NCBI RefSeq assembly: GCF_003946165.1 | Contig: NZ_RHOI01000007.1 | Span: 54,703 to 118,702, forward strand | Length of the DNA: 64,000 nucleotides | Direction: 5' to 3' | Source of the DNA: Lacticaseibacillus baoqingensis | Lineage (GTDB): Bacteria > Bacillota > Bacilli > Lactobacillales > Lactobacillaceae | Part shown: positions 24,129 through 31,849 of the stretch, one piece after another | Layout: each line of letters starts with the position of its first letter | How positions within the stretch are numbered: position 1 is the first letter of the stretch | The notes under the pieces: generated by a model | What the model was told of the DNA's origin: nothing | The model's database searches: none | The model's input: only the letters and a program-made list of their open reading frames with translations | Translations under genes and position numbers: made by a program

Positions 24129-24659
24129 ATGGAGACCAAACATCGTTTCACCAAGCATGGCTGGATCGCATTGATATTATTTGTGGCATTGTTATTAGAC
24201 GGCGTTTTGAGTCTGGTGCTAGGCCAATGGCTGTTGACGCCGCAATTTAGCGGCGTGCCGCAGCTGACATTGATCACCTTGTTGATGATCGTGCTCTTTT
24301 TGCCTGAAGAGCCTTATGTGGTCTTGTTTGCCGTTGGGTTTGGGTTATTATTCGATGTGGTGTATACCGGGATTCTTGGGATCACAGCGCTTTTGTGGCC
24401 TTTGATCGTGTATATTGCGGTGCAATTGCGCGGGTTTGTCCCGCGTTCGCCGCTTTTTGTTGGGGCCTTAGTGGTGATCGCCGTGACGATGTTCACGGTG
24501 TTTGATGACATGATGAATCGTTTGATCGGCTATGGGACCGGCAGTTTGGTGACGTTGATCTCGGTGCATCTGGGCCCGGCATTATTAGTGAATGTGATCG
24601 GCTTTGCGATTGTCTATTTGCCTTTGAGTCGAATATTGATAAACTTAAAGAGAAGTTAG
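24129..24659 (+). CDS. mreD: Rod-shape determining protein MreD
   Basis: A 176-residue integral membrane protein with five or six hydrophobic helices and few charged residues, typical of MreD. It works with MreC in the elongation complex. ATG 24129 has AAGAAGGTGG 8 nt upstream; the GTG at 24120 lies in the ribosome site. Identification rests on size, topology and position after mreC. Confidence 0.92.
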   Translation: METKHRFTKHGWIALILFVALLLDGVLSLVLGQWLLTPQFSGVPQLTLITLLMIVLFLPEEPYVVLFAVGFGLLFDVVYTGILGITALLWPLIVYIAVQLRGFVPRSPLFVGALVVIAVTMFTVFDDMMNRLIGYGTGSLVTLISVHLGPALLVNVIGFAIVYLPLSRILINLKRS

Positions 24660-24665
24660 TGAGCG

Positions 24666-24690
24666 CCACCGGCTTGCCGGTGGTGTTTTT
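24666..24690 (+). terminator. Terminator-like hairpin after mreD
   Basis: CACCGG / CCGGTG hairpin with a short loop and five T. Confidence 0.6.
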
Positions 24691-24734
24691 GAGCTAATGA
24701 AGGCTGGTACCGCGGTGCCATACGAGGTGAGATT

Positions 24735-25391
24735 GTGGATGCAGTGATTTTAAAAGGGCGCAAGGACGGGTTTGAACTCCAATTGGCGGATGACGCCAGT
24801 TGGGAAGCGATCTTTGCAGGGTTGGAGACCTTGTTGCACAAGTTGGCTTCAGATACCCCTGAAGGCGATGTTGAGTTTACCTTGACGACCGGCAATCGGT
24901 TATTGTCAATGGATCAACAGACCCAGATCCAGCGGATATTTGATCGGTTTGCCCGCTTTGAGGTCAAAACGATCCAAGCCTTAGTCGCGGATACGGCGAC
25001 ATTGAAGGCCCAATGTTTGGCGCGTTCGGTGCATTTGGTCGGCGGGATCATTCGCTCGGGGCAAGTGCAAACCTACACCGGCGATGTCTTATTTTTGGGG
25101 ACCTTGCATCGCAGCGGCACCTTGCAAGCGACTGGCAGTATTTTTGTAATGGGCAGCGTTGAAGGGTTATTGATCGCCGGGGCGAATGGGGATCAACAAG
25201 CCGTTATTGGCGGCGATATCAGCCATGCCGGGCAGATCCGCATCGCTGACACCGTCGAGATCATCGAAGCCAATGACTATTCGGCGCAGACCCTCACTTA
25301 TATCAATGACCTACATATTTTAGAGCATGGGCAAGTGGCGGCATTGGCACAATTGCGACCAAAACTTTTCCGGAAACTGGAGGACTTTTAA
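24735..25391 (+). CDS. minC: Septum site-determining protein MinC
   Basis: An inhibitor of FtsZ assembly that prevents division near the poles. It has 218 residues: an N-terminal domain (about 1-95) and a C-terminal beta-helix domain (about 108-200) starting at RSVHLVGGIIRSGQVQTYTGDVLFLG, with the repeated G-D/G-x-I turns typical of MinC. The start is GTG with GAGGTGAGA upstream. It is followed by minD after 1 nt. There is no minE in this window; DivIVA at 44.4 kb may take the place of MinE as in other Gram-positive rods. Confidence 0.94.
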   Translation: MDAVILKGRKDGFELQLADDASWEAIFAGLETLLHKLASDTPEGDVEFTLTTGNRLLSMDQQTQIQRIFDRFARFEVKTIQALVADTATLKAQCLARSVHLVGGIIRSGQVQTYTGDVLFLGTLHRSGTLQATGSIFVMGSVEGLLIAGANGDQQAVIGGDISHAGQIRIADTVEIIEANDYSAQTLTYINDLHILEHGQVAALAQLRPKLFRKLEDF

Positions 25392-25392
25392 T

Positions 25393-26187
25393 TTGGGAAC
25401 AGCATTAGTTGTCACCTCAGGTAAAGGTGGGGTCGGTAAGACGACCACCAGTGCAAATATCGGCACCGCATTGGCATTGCAAGGCAAGCGGGTCGTGTTA
25501 TTAGACTTGGATATTGGCCTGCGGAACCTGGATGTGGTGTTAGGCTTATCCAACCGCATCATTTATGATATTGTCGATGTCGCCACTGGCCGGGCAAAGC
25601 TGCATCAAGCCTTGATCAAAGATAAGCGCTTTGATGATTTGTTGTATGTGCTGCCGGCTGCGCAAAACGCCGAAAAAGATGCCTTAGAGCCGGAACAAGT
25701 GCAAACGATCGTCACCACGCTGCGGGATGAATTTGATTTTGTGATCTTAGATTCGCCTGCCGGGATCGAACAAGGTTTTCGCAATGCGGTGGCCGGAGCC
25801 GACGGGGCGATCGTTGTCACCACGCCTGAAATCAGTGCGGTTTCTGATGCCGATCGCGTCGTGGGCTTGTTGGAACAGCGGGATATGGTTTATCCGCCGC
25901 GTTTGGTGATCAATCGCATTCGTCAACATATGATGGATGACGGCCGGTCGATGGATGTCGATGAGATCACCCAACATTTAGGGATCGACTTGTTAGGGAT
26001 CATCATTGATGATGATGATGTCATCGCCACCTCCAACAAAGGGGAGACGATCGTGATGGATCCAGATAATTTGGCCAGCCGCGGCTATCGCAATATTGCC
26101 CGGCGCTTGCTGGGTGAATCCGTGCCGCTGATCAAGCTGGAACAAAAGCAGCCGGGTTTTTGGGCGCGGCTGTTTCACCGCGGCTAA
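25393..26187 (+). CDS. minD: Septum site-determining ATPase MinD
   Basis: A ParA/MinD-family ATPase that recruits MinC to the membrane. The deviant Walker A motif is SGKGGVGKTTTSANIG, switch I is DLDIGLRNLDVVLG and switch II is FVILDSPAGIEQGF. The C-terminus ends in an amphipathic membrane helix (PGFWARLFHRG). It has 264 residues. The start is TTG 25393, about 9 nt after GGAGGAC at the end of minC; an upstream in-frame ATG at 25327 lies within minC and gives a non-family N-terminus. Confidence 0.95.
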   Translation: MGTALVVTSGKGGVGKTTTSANIGTALALQGKRVVLLDLDIGLRNLDVVLGLSNRIIYDIVDVATGRAKLHQALIKDKRFDDLLYVLPAAQNAEKDALEPEQVQTIVTTLRDEFDFVILDSPAGIEQGFRNAVAGADGAIVVTTPEISAVSDADRVVGLLEQRDMVYPPRLVINRIRQHMMDDGRSMDVDEITQHLGIDLLGIIIDDDDVIATSNKGETIVMDPDNLASRGYRNIARRLLGESVPLIKLEQKQPGFWARLFHRG

Positions 26188-26199
26188 AATAAAAAGCGC

Positions 26200-26228
26200 T
26201 TGACAATTCATTAAAAACTGATTAAAGT
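26200..26228 (+). promoter_or_regulatory. Promoter of the T-box leader and amino-acid transporter operon
   Basis: A perfect TTGACA, a 17-nt spacer and TAAAGT. The RNA should start near 26235, giving a leader of about 400 nt. Confidence 0.85.
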
Positions 26229-26233
26229 AGGCA

Positions 26234-26490
26234 CTAATAAAGCAATGCGTTGAGTGGAACTGGTTAAAGGCAAGGCGTGAAGCGAGTCTGGAATGGTGCA
26301 AGCCAGATGGTCCCCTTTATCCCTCACATCCACGAGTGCACGACTGAATCCAGTAGGTCGTGTCGGTTGGCTCGTTATCGCCGTGGTTGAAAAACACAAT
26401 GAGGCTGTCGTGGTGACACGATGGCGAACATGAGGTGGTACCGCGGCAAGTCGCCGTCCTCAAACAGCACAGCTGTTTGAGGCTTTTTTT
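26234..26490 (+). ncRNA. T-box leader, module 1 (Stem I, antiterminator, terminator)
   Basis: The T-box core GAGGTGGTACCGCGG is at 26432-26446. The terminator is CCTCAAACAG / CTGTTTGAGG (26458-26482) with seven T. Stem I runs about 26246-26340 with the apical GGTGCAAG loop (26294-26301), and a Stem III-like hairpin follows (CACGAC / GTCGTG). Uncharged tRNA binding should favour the antiterminator. The specifier-loop strand reads CTCACAT (26323-26329). By position, CAC (His, 26325-26327, followed by A) fits best and CTC (Leu) is an alternative. The UGGU bulge predicts an A73 tRNA (or G73 by wobble), which does not suit tRNA-His. The amino acid is therefore unsettled. The gap 26188-26638 holds only this leader and the next module. 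Confidence 0.88.
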
Positions 26491-26605
26491 ATGGCCTAAG
26501 GTTTTTCAACCACCTGAGGCCGATGTGGTGATGCATCGGCGAAGTGAGGTGGCACCACGCAAAAGCGTCCTCTCGTACCATTAAGGTATGAGTGGACGCT
26601 TTTTT
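26491..26605 (+). ncRNA. T-box leader, module 2 (antiterminator and terminator without Stem I)
   Basis: A second T-box core, GAGGTGGCACCACGC (26546-26560), and a second terminator (AGCGTCC... with ...GGACGCT, 26564-26600, then six T) follow module 1 directly. Only ~55 nt separate the first terminator from this core. They hold a 7-bp hairpin (GCCGATG / CATCGGC, 26519-26540), which is too short for a Stem I. The module therefore lacks its own codon reader. Its bulge is UGGC, unlike UGGU in module 1. Confidence 0.8.
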
Positions 26606-26638
26606 GATTGCAGCGCAGCCTAAAAGGAGGCAGTATTC

Positions 26639-27295
26639 ATGAATTATGTATTACAGATTTTACCGGCATTATTGGCAGGGTTGAAAATGACCTTGAGTGT
26701 CTTCTTTTTGACCTTGATCGGCTCGATTCCGTTAGGCATGTTGTTATCAGTCGGGTTGATGCATCAAGCCAAGTCTTGGCTGGGCAAGTTAGGCAATTGG
26801 CTGTTGACCGCTTATGTGTGGTTATTCCGCGGCACGCCGCTGCTGTTGCAGCTGATTTTTGTCTTCTATGGCTTGCCATTGATCGGGATCGTATTTGATC
26901 GTTTCAATGCCGCGATTTTCGCATTCATCTTGAATTATGCGGCTTATTTTGCCGAGATCTTCCGCGGCGGGTTTGGGGCGGTTGAAGTCGGTCAATTTGA
27001 AGCAGCGACGGTGTTGAACTTGACGCGTTGGCAAACCTTGCGCTATGTGGTGATCCCACAGGTATTGAAGATCGTTTTGCCATCAATGGGCAATGAAGTG
27101 ATCAATTTGGTCAAAGACTCCAGTTTGGTTTATGTCATCGGCTTAGGCGATCTGCTGCGGGCCGGCAACGTGGCCACTTCTCGCGACGTGACGCTGATCC
27201 CATTGGTGTTGGTTGGGGTTATTTACTTGTTGATGACTGCCGTATTGACTTGGGCGCAAAAGAAGGTCGAAAAGTCCTTCTCTTATTACCGTTAG
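26639..27295 (+). CDS. Amino-acid ABC transporter permease
   Basis: A 218-residue membrane protein of the polar amino-acid (His/Glu/Gln) permease family. It has five hydrophobic helices, the family signature WLFRGTPLLLQLIFVFYGLP (about residues 61-80), and the EAA loop EAATVLNLTRWQTLRYVVIPQ (split near residue 120), which contacts the ATPase. AAAAGGAGG lies 8 nt before ATG. It is first of the permease-ATPase-binding protein operon under T-box control, so the substrate should be the amino acid sensed by that leader. Confidence 0.94.
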   Translation: MNYVLQILPALLAGLKMTLSVFFLTLIGSIPLGMLLSVGLMHQAKSWLGKLGNWLLTAYVWLFRGTPLLLQLIFVFYGLPLIGIVFDRFNAAIFAFILNYAAYFAEIFRGGFGAVEVGQFEAATVLNLTRWQTLRYVVIPQVLKIVLPSMGNEVINLVKDSSLVYVIGLGDLLRAGNVATSRDVTLIPLVLVGVIYLLMTAVLTWAQKKVEKSFSYYR

Positions 27296-27305
27296 GAGGA
27301 CCGCT

Positions 27306-27947
27306 ATGTTAGAACTGAAAAACATTAGTAAAGCATTCAATCACCAACCGGTTTTACAAGATATCAATGTGACCATCGCCGATCACCAGACTTTGGCGAT
27401 CGTTGGGCCTTCTGGGGCAGGGAAGACGACCTTGTTGCGGATCATTGCCGGGCTGACGCCTGCAGACGGTGGTGAATTCATTTGGCAAGGCCAGCCGACG
27501 ACTCCGCAGCGATTACGCAAAGACGGCGTCATCGGCGTCGTGTTTCAAGGGTTTGAATTATTCCCGAATATGACCGTATTGAAAAACATCACGTTAGCAC
27601 CGACTTTGCAAGGGGTGCCCGAAGCTGAAGCGCAAAAGCGCGCGCAGGATCTGCTGGTCCAATTAGACTTGCCGGATCAAGCAGAGGCTTATCCGTTTTC
27701 CTTGTCAGGCGGGCAAAAACAGCGCATCGCCATTGCTAGGGCATTGGCGTTGAATCCGCAGATCTTGTTATACGATGAACCAACGTCAGCGCTGGATCCG
27801 AATTTGCGGCACTCAGTAGCCAAGCTGGTCAACCGCTTCAAAGCCGACGGGATGACCCAAGTCGTGGTCACCCATGACATGGACTTTGCCCAAGAAGTGG
27901 CCGATACCACCTTCACCGTTTCCAAGCTGGGTGGTGACGCGCAATGA
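27306..27947 (+). CDS. Amino-acid ABC transporter ATP-binding protein
   Basis: A 213-residue ABC ATPase of the GlnQ/HisP type. Walker A is GPSGAGKTTLL, the Q-loop VFQGFELFPNMTV, the signature LSGGQKQRIAIARAL, Walker B ILLYDEPTSALDP, and the H-loop VVTHDMDFAQEVA. It is slightly shorter than the usual ~240 residues at the C-terminus. The start has TAGGAGG 7 nt upstream, and it overlaps the next gene by 4 nt. Confidence 0.95.
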   Translation: MLELKNISKAFNHQPVLQDINVTIADHQTLAIVGPSGAGKTTLLRIIAGLTPADGGEFIWQGQPTTPQRLRKDGVIGVVFQGFELFPNMTVLKNITLAPTLQGVPEAEAQKRAQDLLVQLDLPDQAEAYPFSLSGGQKQRIAIARALALNPQILLYDEPTSALDPNLRHSVAKLVNRFKADGMTQVVVTHDMDFAQEVADTTFTVSKLGGDAQ

Positions 27948-28759
27948 AGAAATGGTTGCGCTGGGCGTTGATCGCCTTGCTTGCCTTAGTCGCCGTGAGT
28001 GCCAGCGGCTGTGCGCGCCGGGCTGAAAAAAATTCCTGGCCGCGGATCAAGCAAACCCAAAAAGTCGTTATCGGCTTAGATGATTCATTTGTCCCGATGG
28101 GTTTTCGGGAAAAAAATGGGAACCTGAAAGGCTTTGATATCGACTTAGCCAAGGCGGTGTTCAAATTATATGGCGTCAAGCCGGATTTTCAATCGATCGA
28201 ATGGTCGATGAAAGAAACCGAGCTGAAAAATCAAACGATCGATCTGATCTGGAACGGTTATTCGAAAACCCCGGAACGCGAAAAGCAAGTGGCGTTTTCC
28301 GATGATTATCTGGTCAACCATCAGCTGTTGGTGACTAAGACCAAAGACAACATCCACACTTACGCAGATATGCGCGGCAAAACCTTAGGGGTCCAAACCG
28401 GTTCTAGCGGGGCGGCGGCTTTGGATAGCGAACCCAAGTTGTTGAAGCAATATATCAAAGGCCAAGACCCGGTTTTGTATGACACATTCACCAACGCCTT
28501 TTTGGACTTGAATGCCGGTCGGATCCAAGGCATCTTTATGGATGAAGTGTATGCCAGATATTATGTCGCCCATCAAAAAGATCCGCAAAGCTATCAGATC
28601 CTGACGTCTAAAGGCTTTGAATCTGAAGCCTTTGCCGTGGGGATGCGCAAGTCGGATACGCAATTACAAGCGAAGATCAATCAAGGGTTTAAAACCCTCG
28701 AGCAAAACGGCACGATGGCCAAATTGAAGCACAAGTGGTTTGGCACCGGCGCAGAATAA
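27944..28759 (+). CDS. Amino-acid ABC transporter substrate-binding lipoprotein
   Basis: A 271-residue periplasmic-binding-protein-type (SBP family 3) lipoprotein. The signal peptide MKKWLRWALIALLALVAVSA ends in a lipobox-like S-A-S-G-C with the lipidated Cys at residue 23. The mature part has VVIGLDDSFVPMGFREKNG, LKGFDIDLAKAV and GKTLGVQTGSSG, the usual ligand-binding blocks. The ATGA overlap with the ATPase gene indicates one operon. A weak hairpin follows. Confidence 0.93.
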   Translation: MKKWLRWALIALLALVAVSASGCARRAEKNSWPRIKQTQKVVIGLDDSFVPMGFREKNGNLKGFDIDLAKAVFKLYGVKPDFQSIEWSMKETELKNQTIDLIWNGYSKTPEREKQVAFSDDYLVNHQLLVTKTKDNIHTYADMRGKTLGVQTGSSGAAALDSEPKLLKQYIKGQDPVLYDTFTNAFLDLNAGRIQGIFMDEVYARYYVAHQKDPQSYQILTSKGFESEAFAVGMRKSDTQLQAKINQGFKTLEQNGTMAKLKHKWFGTGAE

Positions 28760-28780
28760 GCCGACATTATGCTAAACTAA

Positions 28781-28815
28781 AAGCGAGTGAGGCAATAGCC
28801 CCGCTCGCTTATTTG
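28781..28815 (+). terminator. Weak terminator after the ABC operon
   Basis: The arms AAGCGAG and CTCGCTT close a 16-nt interior with GG/CC pairing and are followed by ATTTGT. Confidence 0.45.
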
Positions 28816-28860
28816 TGTCAAAGCCGGATCAATGCGCAGCAAAGAAAGGAGGCGGGTTTG

Positions 28861-30291
28861 ATGGTGATCGGCTTGATTGCTTTGATCATTGTGATCAACG
28901 CCATATTGGCGATGATCACGGTGTTTTATCAATCACGCGATATTGCGTCGACTTGGGCGTGGCTATTGGTCCTATTAGTCTTACCCGTCTTAGGTGCGGT
29001 GTTGTTTTGGATCTTCGGGCGCAAATTATCCAGTGACAAATTAACCGCGTTGGCGACGCAGCAGCGGCTGGGCATCGATCAAATGGTGGCTGCCCAGCGC
29101 GAAGCGATCAGCGTGGGGCATGACTTGATCGGCAACCAGCAAGGCGCCGGTGTGCCTGAGCTGGTACGGACCCTGTTGCAAAGCGACGGGGCCTTAGTGA
29201 CGACGATGAATGCCGTCAAATTGATCTCCCAGCGAGATGACTATACCAATGCCTTGTTTGCTGACATTGCCGCAGCCAGCGAGCATATCCACATCGAAGC
29301 CTACACGATCCAACCGGATGCGACCGGCCGGCAATTGCGCCGGCTGTTAGTGGCCAAAGCCGCCGCTGGGGTGCGGGTGCGCGTGTTGTATGATGCCTTT
29401 GGGTCGCATCGCTTAAGTGCCCGCTGGTGGCGGCCTCTGAGGCAAGCAGGCGGGCAAGTCGAGCCGTTTTTTGCGACGAAAATGGCGCGGGCCAATCCGC
29501 GGATCAACTTCCGCGATCACCGCAAATTAACGGTGATCGATGGGCAGATCGGCTATATGGGCGGCTTTGATATTGGCGATTCCCCTAAGCATTTGACCAT
29601 TCACCGCGATACCCAACTGCGCCTGTGCGGGCAAGCCGTGGCGGTGTTGCAGGCGCGGTTTTTCATGGATTGGAACACGATGGCGAAGATCAAGAAGGTG
29701 CATTTTCAAAGCGCCTATTTCCCAGATGCCCCAGATATTGGGCACACCACCATGCAAATCGTTTCCAGCGGTCCTGAACAAGCGCAAGAAACGCTGAAAC
29801 TAGGGTATTTTCGGCTGATCACCATGGCCAAACACAGCATTTGGATCCAAACGCCGTATTTTGTCCCTGATGATAGTTTGTTAGATGCGCTGCTCATCGC
29901 TGCCAACGCCGGCATCGACGTGCGCATCATGGTCCCGAAAGCGACCAATCAGCCGTTGATGGCCAAAGCGACCATGTTTTACTTAGACCGGATCGTCGCT
30001 GGCGGCGGGCATGTGTATTTATATGATCAAGGGTTTTTGCATGCCAAGGCGGTTATCGTCGATGAGCGGATCGTCGCGACTGGCACGGCGAACTTTGATA
30101 TTCGCAGTTTTCGGTTGAATTTTGAATTGGCGGCGTTTTTATATGATCCCCAATTGGCGCAACAAGCCGCCGACCAGTTTCGTCAAGACCGGTGTCATGC
30201 CACGCGCTATACAGCGCAAATGGCCGCCCAAAAGCCTCGGCGTAAGCGCGTGGCAGAAGAGTGGTCGCGGTTATTGGCGCCGATCCTCTAA
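28861..30291 (+). CDS. cls: Cardiolipin synthase
   Basis: Joins two phosphatidylglycerol molecules into cardiolipin at the membrane. It has 476 residues: two N-terminal membrane helices (about 4-22 and 33-51), then two phospholipase-D halves with HKD motifs. The first is NFRDHRKLTVIDGQIGYMGG and the second FLHAKAVIVDERIVATGTANFD. Start ATG 28861 has AAAGGAGG 8 nt upstream; an upstream in-frame ATG at 28735 overlaps the previous gene and is rejected. It is a single gene. Confidence 0.95.
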   Translation: MVIGLIALIIVINAILAMITVFYQSRDIASTWAWLLVLLVLPVLGAVLFWIFGRKLSSDKLTALATQQRLGIDQMVAAQREAISVGHDLIGNQQGAGVPELVRTLLQSDGALVTTMNAVKLISQRDDYTNALFADIAAASEHIHIEAYTIQPDATGRQLRRLLVAKAAAGVRVRVLYDAFGSHRLSARWWRPLRQAGGQVEPFFATKMARANPRINFRDHRKLTVIDGQIGYMGGFDIGDSPKHLTIHRDTQLRLCGQAVAVLQARFFMDWNTMAKIKKVHFQSAYFPDAPDIGHTTMQIVSSGPEQAQETLKLGYFRLITMAKHSIWIQTPYFVPDDSLLDALLIAANAGIDVRIMVPKATNQPLMAKATMFYLDRIVAGGGHVYLYDQGFLHAKAVIVDERIVATGTANFDIRSFRLNFELAAFLYDPQLAQQAADQFRQDRCHATRYTAQMAAQKPRRKRVAEEWSRLLAPIL

Positions 30292-30292
30292 C

Positions 30293-30321
30293 TTGGCAAG
30301 GCCTTTGGCTTATGGTATGAT
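30293..30321 (+). promoter_or_regulatory. Promoter of the TPP riboswitch-thiT unit
   Basis: TTGGCA, a 17-nt spacer and TATGAT; the RNA should start near 30328. Confidence 0.75.
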
Positions 30322-30348
30322 ATCGCTGTTATTTAAACTAAAGAGCCC

Positions 30349-30484
30349 GTCACAAAGGGGAGCCATTGGCTGAGAGTGGGGAGACCCAGACCCTTAGAAC
30401 CTGTTCGTTAACACGAGCGTAGGGATTGTGAACGTCGTTTTGCGACCTTCTTTGTGTCAGGGTGGACCAGAGGAGGTCTTTTTG
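30349..30484 (+). ncRNA. TPP (THI-box) riboswitch with ribosome-site hairpin
   Basis: The aptamer (30349-30432) shows the conserved parts: P1 CACAA / TTGTG, GGGGAGCC, CTGAGAGTGGGGAGACCC, GACCCTTAGAACCTG and the final TAGGGA. It binds thiamine diphosphate. Downstream, GGACC (30464-30468) can pair with GGTC in AGGAGGTCTTTTT. That hairpin both hides the thiT ribosome site and resembles a short terminator, so repression at high TPP may act on translation, transcription, or both. Confidence 0.93.
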
Positions 30485-31087
30485 ATGCAACAAAGTCACC
30501 AAAAGTTACAAGTCTTGCTGGAAGTCGCGATCATTGCCGCGTTTGCCATGGCCTTGGAATATGTCCCGCATAAAACCGGGATCAGTTCTGTCGAAATGAG
30601 TTATGGGGTGATCCCGATCAGTGTCTTGGCGCTGAGGCGCGGTGCCGGGCCAGCCATGGCTGCCGGGTTTACTTGGGGGATCTTAGATCTGTTGCTGATC
30701 GGGATCGGTGAAGGCAGTGTTTTGAATGTCACCCAAGGTTTTATCGAATATCCAGTGGCGTTTACGGTTGCTGGCTTAGGCGGCGTCTTTTTCAAACCAT
30801 TCCAAAAGGCATTACAAAAAGATCAGCGGCTGACCAGCTGGGCGTATGCTTGGGGGGCAGTGCTCTTAGGCGTGTTGGCCAAGTATTTGTGCCACTTTTA
30901 CGCCGGTTGGATCTTTTGGGGCGCGTATGCCCCTAAAGGCATGCCCGCATGGCTTTATTCGCTAGTGATCAACGGCTTGTCGGCGGTGTTTACCGGGGTG
31001 TTGGCGCTTGTGGTGGTGACGGCATTAGTCTCGATCGCCAAGCATTTATTCCTCGCCAAAACCACTGCCAGATTGGCGCATGATTGA
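30485..31087 (+). CDS. thiT: Thiamine ECF transporter substrate-binding subunit ThiT
   Basis: A 200-residue S-component that binds thiamine in the membrane and uses the shared ECF energy module, encoded elsewhere. Six hydrophobic helices are visible, with MSYGVIPISVLALRRGAGPA, GFTWGILDLL, GFIEYPVAF and FYAGWIFWGAYAP in the family positions that form the thiamine site. Start ATG 30485 has AGGAGG about 8 nt upstream. A TPP riboswitch precedes it, which confirms the substrate class. Confidence 0.96.
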   Translation: MQQSHQKLQVLLEVAIIAAFAMALEYVPHKTGISSVEMSYGVIPISVLALRRGAGPAMAAGFTWGILDLLLIGIGEGSVLNVTQGFIEYPVAFTVAGLGGVFFKPFQKALQKDQRLTSWAYAWGAVLLGVLAKYLCHFYAGWIFWGAYAPKGMPAWLYSLVINGLSAVFTGVLALVVVTALVSIAKHLFLAKTTARLAHD

Positions 31088-31116
31088 GCGCTTGGGACAC
31101 CTGAGACTGGATTGAA

Positions 31117-31152
31117 AAAAGGGTCAGCCGAAAGTTTTCGGCTGACCCTTTT
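31117..31152. terminator. Bidirectional terminator between thiT and the small membrane protein
   Basis: A perfect stem AAAAGGGTCAGCCGAAA / TTTCGGCTGACCCTTTT gives T tracts on both strands. Confidence 0.92.
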
Positions 31153-31169
31153 GTGCGTATTCGTTTGGT

Positions 31170-31280
31170 TTATGAAAAGGCTGCAACGGCGCCTAAGATC
31201 GCACCCAAGATGGTGACTACGAGCATGGCCCAAGCAGCGATATGTGTGATCCACCAAAATTTAGTCCGCTCTTTTTTCAT
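31170..31280 (-). CDS. 36-residue membrane protein, DUF4044/MacP-like
   Basis: This small frame on the minus strand begins at ATG (31280-31278), with AAGGGGTG about 6 nt upstream, and ends at TAA (31172-31170), just before a bidirectional terminator. The peptide starts MKKERTKFWWITHIAAWAML and continues VVTILGAILGAVAAFS: a basic head and one membrane helix. This matches the DUF4044 pattern. In Streptococcus pneumoniae the DUF4044 protein MacP activates penicillin-binding protein 2a; the role of this short form is inference. Family assignment is from memory of the pattern. Confidence 0.65.
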   Translation of the reverse strand: MKKERTKFWWITHIAAWAMLVVTILGAILGAVAAFS

Positions 31281-31406
31281 TCGATCACCCCTTTCGTGCG
31301 TTTATCTTTGTATAGTTTACCCGTTTCTGTAGTGTGCGGCAAATCGTTTTTCGCAGGGGTTTCACATAAAATTCAAAACCGGTATGATGGATATGGAGGT
31401 GTCACG

Positions 31407-31736
31407 ATGAGCCGAATACTTGCGATCGGGTTGCCATGCTTGTTGTGGCTGGCCTTGCTGGTTTTAGTCGCGAAGCGTCATTATCGGAAAAATTTATACT
31501 TCTTCTTGGTCAGCGCCAGCCTCTTGTTGGGGATCTGGCAGTTGACGCAAAGCCAAGCGACCAACTTCTTATGGGAAGTGCTTTTTTGTGCCGTCATCGT
31601 GGCGGCATTGGTGGCCGGCTTATTGATCAGCAATGAGCACGACTTGATCATGGCGCATTATTGGCACTGGCTGGCCCGCGTGTTGGTGTTGGCAACCACT
31701 TGGTGGTGGTTAGCCGCCATTTTCCTCACTCGTTAG
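31407..31736 (+). CDS. Small integral membrane protein, function unknown
   Basis: A 109-residue protein with ATG 31407 and TGGAGGTG 7 nt upstream. Four hydrophobic helices (about residues 4-22, 28-44, 52-70 and 84-106) cover almost the whole chain; the last is rich in Trp (TTWWWLAAIF). I do not recognise a family. It is a single gene ended by a strong terminator just before the mraZ promoter. Confidence 0.7.
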   Translation: MSRILAIGLPCLLWLALLVLVAKRHYRKNLYFFLVSASLLLGIWQLTQSQATNFLWEVLFCAVIVAALVAGLLISNEHDLIMAHYWHWLARVLVLATTWWWLAAIFLTR

Positions 31737-31766
31737 GGCCCAGGCCCCACCTTTTGCCACCTAGTC

Positions 31767-31801
31767 AGCCCTTGTAACCACGCGGTTACAAGGGCTTTTT
31801 T
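31767..31801 (+). terminator. Terminator before the dcw cluster
   Basis: A perfect 13-bp stem (AGCCCTTGTAACC / GGTTACAAGGGCT), a 4-nt loop and six T. Confidence 0.96.
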
Positions 31802-31849
31802 GTTACAATTGTTAAGTTTTGAATTTTGTCAAGCGGAATTAGGGGGTTG

